This document shows, one piece after another, positions 54,601 through 64,000 of a DNA stretch of 64,000 bases. Position numbers and translations under genes: made by a program. A model generated the notes under the pieces. The model made no database searches and was not told the origin of the DNA. It was given only the letters and a program-made list of their open reading frames with translations. Each line of letters starts with the position of its first letter. Position 1 is the stretch's first letter. The stretch comes from Apus apus (Eukaryota; Chordata; Aves; Apodiformes; Apodidae): the NCBI RefSeq assembly GCF_020740795.1, contig NC_067299.1:5812001-5876000 (forward strand). Reading direction: 5' to 3'.

Positions 54601-56697
54601 AACAGCAACAGGCCTTTTGGCAGTGCCTTTCAGCCACGCAACGGGCTCAGCAAACTCTTCTGGAGCTCAGCAGCTGCTCCCACCTCAGCTGCTTGTAAAC
54701 GTCCAGTTTATTTTTCCTCATTTGTTTGCCTTTTGCTGAGCTCAGATAGTAATATTATCTGGCTCAGGGTCACTTGTACCTTGGCCTGTGTGACTTTTCG
54801 TATTCAGGAAATTATTGCAAACCCCCCCTCCTGCGCCTTCCACGATGGTTTATATAACATTACCTATGTCAACAAAGCAGTTCTGAAAAGTTTGTGGTTT
54901 AAAATGTCCTGCTTGAAACAAATTTTCATGCATTCCTCCCTCGTTCTGTTTCCTCGTATTATAAAAAAATCAGCAACCCCCCCCCCGATGCCACGGGGGT
55001 CACCTCCCATCGTCTCTCCTCAGGAGGACGTGGCCGCGCTGCCAGCGGCAGCTGATGGTTGCTAATGGAAAACCTCCTTTTAAAACCCACCGAGGCCTGG
55101 CAAATGGGGGCTATTTTTGGAGAACAAAAGGCTTCAGCTCTAGCCACACTCCCGAGGCTCAGCAGCACGGCCACCACCACATCTGGATGCACTGACAGAT
55201 GTCCACACACCCGACGAGGAGCTATCGAGACCTCTAATGAACACATACAAAATCTTATGACCATGAGCCCTGCAGCACAGGGCTGGCTGGCTCAAGTGTC
55301 ACCTCCCCGGTGCTTTGTCACCACTGTTTCAGTTCCCTGTATCCAGGTGGCATCACTCGCTCCAGGTCGGAGCACAAGGGGTGGGAAAGGAGGTGTGGAG
55401 GCAGGTGGGTGAGCTCCTGGCACCCGTGCCATGCGCTACGGCAGCGGCTCCTCGCTGGATGCGCAGCCAGTCATGTGCCACATGGCTGAGGTGTGGGGAG
55501 GTGTGGAGGGGAAAGGAGGGGACTGCAGGAATCACACGGAGAAACAAAAATAGCAAAAGGAAAAGGAGCAACGGAGCGGTTGTGGGGAAACCCTCAGTCC
55601 CTGCCTAACCACCAGGATCTTCCCAAAATGAGCAGCCCAAGCGGATCCGCTCCCTTTCCCTTATTTATTCCTTGGCAGGAACAAACCTCGGCAGGTTTAT
55701 TTTCATTAACAGTTTGCATTCATGCTCCACCATGCACGTCAGGCTTCGGAGCTTCCCACCAGGCAGGGAGAGGGAAGAGCAGCAAAACAGGCTGCTGCAA
55801 TATTCAGTGACAGCGGGAGGCCGGGAGCGATGGCAAGTGGGCAGGAGGAGCCTGCAGAGCCCTGTGTGGACATAAACATTTTCCCAGGGAAAGAAATCAA
55901 TTAAACCAGGTTTGGGGGCTCGTTGCAGCTTTGCAGCCTGTGCTCCCTGCTGCCTCCTCCCCTCCCCACTCCCAGATGGGTGCACTGGCACGGGGGAATC
56001 AAAGGTGCATCACGACATGCTACAGCATGAAATCTTTGTGCTTACATATAAATAGACACAAATAAAATGAGCTCTGCCACCAGCCACTGGTGTGGGAAAG
56101 ATTTTCTGACTTTCACACACTTCCCTTATCACTGCACTCAGAGTTTCTGTGAAATAAAGAACAGGCTGGTTTTTTGCCCTTTTGTTCTACATGCAAATTT
56201 ATAACTTTGGTAACATTGAGGTGCTATTTAAAGGCCCCCAAAATATCAGCTTTCTATTTCATGCTGCAAAGGCACAATTTTTGCAGTTTCATCTTCCTGC
56301 TGAAATGCCAAAAGGAACTGCTCAAGGAACATATTCAGAACAACTGTTACAGTAGGGAAACTGGAAGTTTGGACAATTCCAAGTTTAGTGCTCAAAGGGA
56401 ATTTTACAACTTAAAGACGCTGTTTTAAAAATGACCCTTTTCTTCCAAACAATCTGAGCTTGGAAGATTTTGCAACAAAGCAAGATTAGTCAAGACTAAT
56501 CCCAGCTGGATCGGACTGTCCTGAGGGTTACAAGAAACAGGTTCTTGCTAGCAGACCCAAGCAGGTGCTGAAGGTGATGAAAGCCAGGACACAACTGCAC
56601 CCCACCCTGCTTGGAGGTGGTCCCTGCTCTGCCCCTCACCCGCACCTCTGGACCTTGTTTCCAGGCAAAACCAAAGGTGCTGTTTTGCAGACCTCAG

Positions 56698-57031
56698 AGT
56701 GGCCTTCCAGTGCCTGAAGGGGCTCCAGGAAAGCTGAGGAGGGACTTCACAAGGGCTTCTAGTGAGAGGACAAGGGAGAATGGATTACAACTGGAAGAGG
56801 GGAGATTTAGGTGAGACATGAGGAGGAAAGTCTTCACTGTGAGGATGGTGAGACCCTGGCCCAGGTTGCCCAGGGAAGCTGTGGCTGCCCCATCCCTGGA
56901 AGTGTTGAAGGGCAGGTTGGATGGGGCTTGGAGCAACCTGGGCTGCTGGGAGGTGTCCCTGCCTGTGCAGGGGGGTTGGATCTAGATGATCTTTAAGGTC
57001 CTTCCAACCCAAACCAGTCTCTGATTCTATG
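56698..57031 (+). mobile_element. CR1 LINE 3'-end fragment
   Basis: A plus-strand CR1 tail reads GTGGCCTTCCAGTGCCTGAA, GAGGGGAGATTTAGGTGAGA, GGTTGCCCAGGGAAGCTGTG, GGTTGGATCTAGATGATCTT and a terminal TGATTCTATGG. It is about 335 bp and 5'-truncated. Confidence 0.95.
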
Positions 57032-57599
57032 GTTGGCTCAGCACACTCAGACACTTCCCATACTGGGTTACACCACTAATATTTGCACTACCCACCCATA
57101 TTCCCCACTGGAAAGCCTAGGTTTTCATTACTCTCATTTTGAGAATGAAAACTTGTCATTCTACACTAGTTGGCACTCCTTTTTTCTAACAAGATTATTT
57201 GCCATCTCCTTCCCAGTAATTTATTTTCTACACAATAAATGTTTAATGACTCTCCCCGTGTACATCTTGCCAGAAAGCCAAAAGTGACCCTGACAAAGCA
57301 AATAAACATTTTGCAGCTTATCCAGCTGTTCTAAGCACTCCACTGGTAACATAGAGCTGAAAAAGGTGATGAGGAAGAAAACATTCAGTATTTCTATAAA
57401 GAGACACTTCATTAAGGTAATTAAGGCAGTCCTTTAAAACAGCTATGAGGACTATTAACACACAACAGAAATGATGCAATGGGGTTTCTGCAAACCAGGC
57501 AGACTTAGCATTCTTTTATGAGCCCTTTAAGAATAACTTTCAGCAGTTTCATGAGCTTTGGAAAATACAGACTCATTACTTAGCAAAGGATGGAGCCTT

Positions 57600-58160
57600 C
57601 TCTACACAGTGATTCTCCCCCTACTCCACTCTGGTGAGACCTCACCTGGAGTAGCATGTCCAGTTCTGGAGCCCCCAACACAAGAAGGACGTGGAGCTGG
57701 TGGAGCAAGTCCAGAGGAGGCCACGGAGATGATCCAGGGCAGGAGCAGCTCTGCTCTGGAGACAGGATGAGAGAGTTGGGGTGTTCAGCCTGGAGAAGAG
57801 AAGGCTCCAGGGAGACCTTAGAGCACCTTCCAGTGCCTGGAGGGGCTCCAGGAAGCTGGGGAGGGACTTGGGACAAGGGCAGGGAGGGATGGGATGAGGG
57901 GGAATGGATTAAAACTGGAAGAGGGGAGATTTAGGTTAGCTATTAGGAAGAAATTCTTCCCTGTGAGGGTGGTGAGACCCTGGCCCAGGTTGCCCAGGGA
58001 AGCTGTGGCTGCCCCATCCCTGGCAGTGTTGAAGGGCAGGTTGGATGGGGCTTGGAGCAGCTGGGGCTGGTGGGAGGTGTCCCTGCCGTGCAGGGGGGTT
58101 GGGAGCTGGTGATCTTTAAGGTCCTTCCAACCCAAACCAGTCTATGATTCTGTGATTCTA
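57600..58160 (+). mobile_element. CR1 LINE 3'-end fragment (longest copy here)
   Basis: The plus-strand CR1 extends further 5' than the other copies, into the end of the ORF2 region (TGGTGAGACCTCACCTGGAG, GACGTGGAGCTGGTGGAGCA, GAGAGTTGGGGTGTTCAGCC). It then runs through the shared tail to a terminal TATGATTCTGTGATTCTA repeat. It is close in sequence to the copy at 56698-57031, about 570 bp away. It is truncated and has no intact reading frame. Confidence 0.94.
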
Positions 58161-59549
58161 CACCTTGGAAGAGAGTACTCAGGGTCTCTTGAGATTTTTA
58201 TTTTTTTTTGTGGGGAATGGAGTTGGGTTTTTTAAAATGTGACAATAACTGAATGAGCTGGTTTAATTGTGCTGGTTCAAAAGCTGTATTTCCCCAAAAA
58301 GCAGCCACTGATGTGACAGAGACCAAGGCTGGAACCACAGCAGCACCACAGTCACCACCTCACTGCTCCATATTCCACTGTGAGCAGCATCCTGAAACCA
58401 TAATGCTCTTTGAAAGATGTAGAAAATCCCTCGACAGTTGATACTTTGCAAACCACCGATTCTGAAGATGCGTTTTCTCATAATGCCTCCCAGTGATTAA
58501 TAGCAGCCTTTATGTAAACCACCAGCAATCTAACACGGATATTACCCATGTTAAGAATCACTAGAGCACTGCACATAACTCTACTTTACAGGAGAGAAAA
58601 ATGACAGGCATTTATAACAGTCAAACATGTCATGATGTTAGACTGAAAATATTTTTCTAAGTCATCGGGGTTTCTGTTTTTTCTAGAGGAATGTGCATGT
58701 TTAATTAACACATGGAAAATGAAGCACGAACCACAGCCTCTGCTAAAGGGGCATGACACATTTTTCAAAATCCCTTAATTCACTTAGGAGCCTAAAGGGT
58801 TTTTTTACTTCAACCCCACCGTGGTGGATACACCGACCGGACCTTCCTGGCACCACATGGATTCACTTGTGCTGAAACAAAAGACATCAAGGGATAAACC
58901 AGAGCAATGCAGATTAGCAAAGTACTATTTCAATCATTTTTTAAAAAATATTCCTCCCACCACTCTTAAGATCTTGTGGATCAGAAAACAAATTATCACT
59001 TCAAAAGCCCGTTTGCCTCTTGAACTCCTCAGAGCGAGGAGTGAGGAGAGGGACGGGTTGGGTTGGGGTGAGCTGGGACATGAGGGTTTGGGGCATGTGG
59101 GAGCAGTTTGTCTACCTAAAGCTACATTTCCTGCCTTTAACGCATGTTTTAGAGCCAAATAAATCCTTTTCTGCCCTCTTTTGTACACATTTGTCATCTA
59201 ACTCTACATGAAACCTCCCTCACGTGCCCGGCAGGAGCACGGAGCCCTCAGGAGACGCTCACAAACCCGCCCCCCCCGAGATGCGGCTTTGCCTCAACCT
59301 CAGAATACTTTTGTGACCCTCCGCTTTTAATTTACGTAGGCACAGCACAGAGCCGAGTACGTTTTTGAGGCTCGTGTGTCCAAACCCACCCTGCAAAGTG
59401 GATGTGAGCGTCCTCCCGCAGCAGCCTGTGAGGTTAGTCTGAGGAAACCACCTCTTCAGGACCACGATGTCGGTGGGAAAGGACAGTTAGGGGGAAAAAA
59501 AAAAACAACAGAAAAAACCCCCAATTATTTATGTCCTGAAGGGCACGCG

Positions 59550-60368
59550 CGGCCGAGCAGCGGACCCAGGCCTGGACGCAGGTCCCTGCGCCCTCAGGGC
59601 AGCCATTTTACTGCAGCGTGGCCGAGCCCCGCTCGCCGTCCTGCCCGCCCTGGGAGGGGGCAGAGCCCGTTTCCTCACGCCCCCCGGGGCACACCGGGCC
59701 GTGCCGGAGCCGAGCCCGCCCCGCAGCCCCAGCCCCGCAGCCCGTCCCGCCTCCCGCCCTCCCGCCCGCCGCGCTGCCTTCTGGGACACGCCCCGCTCCT
59801 TGGCGCCAAAGCGCCCCCCGCCGCGGTGCATTGTGGGATACAGCCCCCCTCACACTCCCCCCCCGCGCCGGCCGGGCCTTCTTGGCGCGGGCGCCGCACC
59901 GGACGTGACGTCACACGGCCCGGCGCTGTAAAAACCGCGGCTGTGGGCTGCGCTCTTCCTCCACGGCAGGGAGCGGGGGGTTCCCGAAAGGCAGCCGGGC
60001 TCGCCGCACCCTCGCGCGCGCTAGCTGCGTCGCCAGGTCGGGTTTGGCTTTTCTCGGCGGAGCTGTCGAGGGACGCGAAGGGAGGGACTACTTTTTCTCC
60101 GAAGCCGCGCGTGCGCAAAGCCGAGGAGTGAGGGCGCGGCGGAAGACGCGGGCGCAGCCTCGTGAGTCGCCAGCGCGGGTGGTGCTGCGTCCCGGGGTGA
60201 GATCGCTGCGCGCAGTAGGAGCGTGAGGGAGGCTCGGTCGCCATTTTGAAGCGGTTGTTGGGGGAGGCGGCGTGTGCGCTCCCGTCTGCCCGGCCGGCCC
60301 CGCGCCCAGCCGACTGCCCGCTCTCCGAGCTCCGGCCCTCCACCGCCGCAGCCATTGCTGACCTTGCC
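59550..60368 (+). promoter_or_regulatory. SRSF1: SRSF1 CpG-island promoter and 5' UTR
   Basis: This CpG-dense block leads into SRSF1. It contains a YY1-like GCAGCCATTTTA (about 59599-59610), a palindromic E2F site TTGGCGCCAA (59800-59809), a GCATTGTGGGA word (about 59828-59838) and a perfect CRE TGACGTCA (59906-59913). A weak TATA-like GTAAAAACC (about 59928-59936) is followed by a pyrimidine-rich CTCTTCCTCC (about 59952-59961) that would suit a TCT/TOP-type start. A second GCCATTTTG lies at 60240-60248. The likely start is near 59950, giving a 5' UTR of about 410 nt; this is inferred from motifs. Confidence 0.7.
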
Positions 60369-61925
60369 ATGTCCGGAGGGGGCGTGATTCGCGGCCCAGC
60401 CGGCAACAACGACTGCCGCATCTACGTGGGGAACCTGCCCCCCGACATCCGCACCAAGGACATCGAGGACGTCTTCTACAAGTACGGGGCCATCCGCGAC
60501 ATCGACCTCAAGAACCGCCGCGGGGGGCCGCCGTTCGCCTTCGTGGAGTTTGAGGACCCCAGGTGAGACACCCTCCCGCCGCCAGCCCCGGGCTCGGGCC
60601 CCGCCGCGGCCTGCGTGGTGCCCGCGGCCCCCCTGCGGCCCCGGGGCCCCGCGCGGGGCGGCCGCCCGGGAGCTGCCCCTGCAGCCCCGACCCCCTCCCG
60701 CTGGGCCGGGTCTCGCTAACGGGCCCCTGCGGGTGACGAGGACCCGCGGAGGGGGCGGCGCGGGGTGGGGCCGGCGGGAAGCGGGAACAAAGCCGGGGGT
60801 GGGGGGCGGTGCGTGGGCTGGGCGCGGCGCGGGGGGCGGGCGGCCGCGCTCACAGCCCCGTCCCGTTCCGCAGGGACGCGGAGGACGCCGTCTACGGGCG
60901 GGACGGCTACGATTACGATGGGTATCGCCTCCGCGTGGAGTTCCCTCGGAGCGGCCGGGGCACCGGCAGAGGTGGTGGCGGAGGAGGAGGGGGCGGCGCC
61001 CCCCGGGGCAGGTACGGGCCCCCGTCCCGGCGCTCGGAGTACAGAGTGATCGTCTCGGGTGAGTCTTTCCCCTGTTTTACCCCCCAGTGCCCCTCCCGGG
61101 TCCTTTTCTCGGCGGGGGGGGGTGGGATACAGCTCCGAGCTAGGTCTTGCAAAGCATCGCCTGGCATATCCCGGGAGGAAATTGCAGCCCGGCTGCTTTG
61201 GAAACAGTCTCTTTTGTTTGCGGCGAGCTGGTGCTGTAGCTAAAAGGTGAGAATGTAATCCGTTTTTAAAGGAACGTCTTGCTTTTCCTACAGGGCTGCC
61301 TCCAAGTGGAAGTTGGCAGGATTTAAAGGATCACATGCGTGAAGCAGGTGATGTATGTTATGCTGATGTTTTCCGAGATGGCACTGGTGTCGTGGAGTTT
61401 GTACGGAAGGAAGATATGACCTACGCTGTGCGAAAACTGGATAACACTAAATTTAGATCTCATGAGGTAGGTTTCATACTTAATTTCTTTGGCCAGAATT
61501 GGATACAAGGGGCTTAACAGTAGGATTTGAAGGTAAGGAACGTGTGGTGTTTGTTGTGTATATGCCAAGCAGCTAAATAAGTCTGTGTTCAGTTTGTCGG
61601 GAGATAGACCTTTAAGCGTTGATGTCTATTTCCGTGCACTAGTAAAACAGTATCTTCAGTCTGTCAGCATGCCTAAAAAGATGGCCCTAAAGCCTAGACT
61701 TTTCAATCGAAAGTTCTGTCTATTCAATAGGGAGAAACTGCCTACATCCGTGTTAAAGTTGATGGCCCAAGAAGTCCAAGCTATGGAAGATCTCGGTCAC
61801 GCAGCCGTAGTCGTAGCAGAAGCCGTAGTCGAAGCAACAGCAGAAGCCGCAGTTATTCCCCAAGAAGAAGCAGAGGATCTCCACGCTACTCTCCCCGCCA
61901 CAGCAGATCCCGATCTCGTACATAA
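60369..61925 (+). CDS. SRSF1: SRSF1, serine/arginine-rich splicing factor 1 (ASF/SF2; 248 aa, four coding exons)
   Basis: SRSF1 is a nuclear, shuttling SR protein. It binds GGA-type exonic enhancers, promotes splice-site selection and acts in export, NMD and translation. Coding exons are 60369-60562, 60874-61058, 61294-61466 and 61731-61925, all with GT-AG junctions, and total 747 nt (248 aa plus TAA), the human length. RRM1 spans about 16-91 (RNP2 RIYVGNL, RNP1 GPPFAFVEF). A glycine linker has nine glycines at 98-106. The pseudo-RRM2 (about 121-195) keeps the diagnostic SWQDLKD heptapeptide at 133-139. The RS domain (about 198-247) contains the main RS run, an [12 protein letters not shown] stretch and the terminal RSRSRT. 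Differences from the human sequence as I recall it are Y121 (N), I124 (V) and a Phe for Tyr in CYADVFRDG, all conservative or at the linker edge. The start sits in a CCATGT context with the family's [15 protein letters not shown]. Confidence 0.98.
61467..61730 (+). other. SRSF1: SRSF1 intron 3, retained-intron candidate
   Basis: A 264-nt intron has a GTAGGT donor and an ATAG acceptor with a weak, purine-interrupted polypyrimidine tract. If retained, translation runs 16 codons ([16 protein letters not shown]) to a TAA at 61515-61517. The result is a 200-aa protein with both RRMs but no RS domain, resembling human isoform ASF-2. Confidence 0.6.
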
Positions 61926-62682
61926 ATGATCACTAGTTCTGATCTTTTTGTAGAACCCCATGTTGTACACAGTTTTCCTTTACTTAGTACAGTCTTTCAT
62001 TATTTTTTTTAATTCAAACTGTTTTATTCGAATTGGCTGAAGTGTTGAATTGCATTCTTGTGTAAAAAAAAAAATAATAATAATCCCTAGTGAGTATTTG
62101 CTCCTTCACATCAACATTCCCCTCATGTCTTTGGTAAACTGTATTTTAATTGGTGTCAGTCAGGATTGTTTTGGTTTAGTTCTAGTTCAATACCAACATT
62201 CTTGGAGCTGTGGTATCGCTGTGTAAATGTCTCAGTGTTCAGCTATGGTTTACACGAGCTGGGGATGTTGGGATGTTTTGTGGCTAACTTGTCTCTTCTG
62301 GGGGATCTTATATTTTATCTTGCCTTTTCGTGTGTCTTTCTGTAGACATATCTGAAGAGATGGATTAAGAATGCTTTGGATTAAAGGATTGTGGAGCACA
62401 TGTCAATCATTTTAGGATTGTCAAAAGGAGGATTGAGGAGGATCAGATCAATAATGGAGGCAATGGTATGACTCCAAGTGCTATTGTCACAGATGAACTT
62501 GGCAGTATTGACCTTATACTGAGAGACAGGTTAATTAAATACCTTCACCTACGTGTCACTTCAGGCATGGTCTAGTTACCCCAGACTGCAATTGCCCTTT
62601 TCTTTAAAAAACTTTTTTTGGGGGGGCAATTGTAGCTAAATACTTGCTTTTGTAATTCTATTCCATTCTGGTTTTTGAAAGG

Positions 62683-62688
62683 AATAAA
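62683..62688 (+). promoter_or_regulatory. SRSF1: Proximal SRSF1 poly(A) signal
   Basis: A canonical AATAAA lies about 760 nt past the stop codon. It is followed by GGGATGGGGGTGGGAGC, a strong G-rich downstream element, so a shorter 3' UTR is plausible. Confidence 0.5.
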
Positions 62689-63881
62689 CTGGGATGGGGG
62701 TGGGAGCATTGGTTTACCTTGTCATGCAGCATTTGGTTACAAGTGTTGATGTTCTGTAGTATTTGTACACTTGTAGTAGATCAAGGGTATCTTTAAATCA
62801 GAGTATAATATCAATACTGCTAAAATCTGCATGTCCTCTGTGTGACTGATACAGCGTTGCTATTGCATTTTTATAAGTATCAGAATGAAAGCAAAAAAAA
62901 AATAGAGAAACAAACCAAAACTAGTTGGGAATGATTTCCTCAGTCTCAGCCCTGCCCCCTCAGACTAATTTGCAATTGAGTCACCGTTTGAGACCTCCCG
63001 GGTAGTTAATCCTGTTCCCTCCAGCTGGAGCACAGACCTGCAGTAGGTGGATAGTTTTTGCAGCCTAAGCTGATTTTCCAGTGTCATAAAAACATTTTTT
63101 GCAACCACAAAACCTGTAGCCACCGTTACGAGCGATGAGTATGTTGGCATTTTCAGTTGACCTATTTGTAAATATGACAGATGTTTCCTCCAAATAGTAA
63201 TTAACATTTCTAGAAAAGTTATGAGCATCACCATTCAAAAGTTTGTTTTGGGGAATTGATAGTTATTAATGTACATCTGTATTAATTGATGGCAAACATA
63301 ACTGATCATTCCCCAGAATCCTATTTTTTCATTACAGTATCTAACTTTTTGCCTCCTCTTTTTTGGTTTTGCTGGTTATAAAGGTTTGGATTGGAGAGGG
63401 CTCACTGGATCCCAATCCTTGGAGCTGGATCATTGGATTCAAATCATAATGTGGATAGGATAGGGAGGCTGAATTACAAGGATTCATGGAGCGGGATCAA
63501 ATTACCAGGAACATAGGAGTGGATTCCTGCCCCAACCAAACCCCATTCGTGTGGATTTTTTTTTATACAACTCAATTGGCTATTCCAAAGATATTTTTTT
63601 TCCTATTTTTGACGATTGGAGCCCTTAAGATGCACGATGGAGTTGTTCATTTTTTTGGTAAAAGGAGCAAAGCGAGGACCTGGAGAGGTACGCTGGAGCA
63701 ATCTCCTTGGAAGGATTCAGCACGAGTAGATGGTAAATGTTGAAGGGGAAAAAAGGGGGGGGTTTGTTTATAAAAAAATAAATTAAAAAAATAGTCGTTT
63801 CTCTAAATTTAAAGACAAAAATTGGAGTTAAAGATTCCGTAGGTTTTCAATTGGCTCTTGCCTTTTTTTTTTTCTTTGACA

Positions 63882-63887
63882 AATAAA
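63882..63887 (+). promoter_or_regulatory. SRSF1: Distal SRSF1 poly(A) signal
   Basis: A canonical AATAAA is followed within about 25-45 nt by GT-rich TTGTCATCGTTTGTTG. The predicted cleavage site is around 63900-63910. Confidence 0.65.
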
Positions 63888-64000
63888 ATTTTTAAAAAAA
63901 AACATGCATGGTTGTCATCGTTTGTTGCTAAGAGTCCTGGCCCCTGCTTGGCACAGCAGAGGGTTTTAAGTTTTCAGACAAAAGGCTTTTGTGTTCAACA

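Larger units (their letters stand above)
45900..59500. other. Gene-free interval between DYNLL2 and SRSF1 promoters
   Basis: About 13.6 kb has no recognisable exon or RNA gene. It holds a 23-bp minisatellite (about 51202-51650), two CR1 fragments (56698-57031 and 57600-58160) and several AT-rich, element-like stretches: 46950-47060, 47340-47480, 48300-48430, 48900-48970, 49820-49890, 50430-50560, 52640-52790, 54540-54900, 56440-56520 and 58440-58800. The longest open frame (163 aa at 54574-55065) has no family signature. The interval separates two head-to-head genes and may hold their distal regulators. Confidence 0.55.
61926..63905 (+). other. SRSF1: SRSF1 3' UTR
   Basis: A 2-kb AT-rich 3' UTR has candidate AATAAA signals at 62683-62688, 63777-63782 and 63882-63887. 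The last is followed by GT-rich sequence and is the best distal end. Mammalian SRSF1 autoregulates through splicing, NMD and translational control acting on its 3' UTR. Here a pyrimidine tract with TCTTTCTGTAG|A at about 62335-62345 and two GGA-motif clusters (62370-62465 and 63385-63735) are the visible counterparts. Confidence 0.8.

Noticed and set aside
54574-55065. 163-aa plus-strand open frame in the DYNLL2-SRSF1 interval
   Set aside because: It has no recognised domain, promoter or splice context. The underlying sequence looks like regulatory DNA instead.
59376-60131. 251-aa plus-strand and 248-aa minus-strand open frames upstream of SRSF1
   Set aside because: They are Pro/Arg/Ala-rich frames from CpG-island DNA on both strands. 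They share no similarity to known families and overlap the SRSF1 promoter and 5' UTR.
61585-61929. 114-aa open frame across the SRSF1 intron 3-exon 4 junction
   Set aside because: It reads the RS-domain exon in a different frame. The Ala/Glu-rich product is a frame artefact of RS codons.

Overview
The window is vertebrate nuclear DNA, most likely from a bird. It holds several short CR1 LINE fragments, which are the typical interspersed repeat of birds and other reptiles. Introns are compact, GC content is high, large CpG islands mark the promoters, and there are no SINE carpets. Every gene is split by GT-AG introns. Gene models below were assembled by hand from translated exons and splice sites and rest on remembered family sequences; no database search was run.

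Layout. (1) 1-685, minus strand: start of HNF1B, with exon 1 coding 348-685, part of intron 1 (1-347) and a promoter at about 686-1000 carrying an octamer, a DR1 and a GATA motif. (2) About 1000-10450: gene-free flank with several AT-rich islands in GC-rich sequence that look like cis-regulatory elements. The best of these is at 9740-9860. (3) 10450-28562, minus strand: complete HEATR6, 20 coding exons and 1174 codons, with a long 3' UTR containing a CR1 copy and a CpG-island promoter. (4) About 28600-38450: gene-free, with a few non-coding islands. (5) 38455 to about 45370, minus strand: complete DYNLL2, with one non-coding first exon, two coding exons, 89 aa, a long 3' UTR with two poly(A) signals, a minisatellite in intron 1 and a CpG-island promoter with two CCAAT boxes. 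(6) About 45900-59550: gene-free desert between the DYNLL2 and SRSF1 promoters, with a 23-bp minisatellite, two CR1 copies and several candidate regulatory elements. (7) About 59550-63910, plus strand: complete SRSF1, four coding exons, 248 aa, with a 2-kb 3' UTR rich in GGA motifs.

The genes do not form a pathway: a homeodomain transcription factor, a HEAT-repeat protein of unclear role, a dynein/hub light chain and a splicing regulator. Their order is still informative. DYNLL2 and SRSF1 are head-to-head neighbours in mammals too, whereas HNF1B beside HEATR6 differs from the human order as I recall it. I found no prokaryote-like, viral or otherwise novel coding system. The most interesting signals are post-transcriptional (SRSF1 intron-3 retention with a conserved tail, the SRSF1 3' UTR GGA cluster, the HEATR6 tandem splice donor) and non-coding (the 23-bp array and several palindromic enhancer-like elements).
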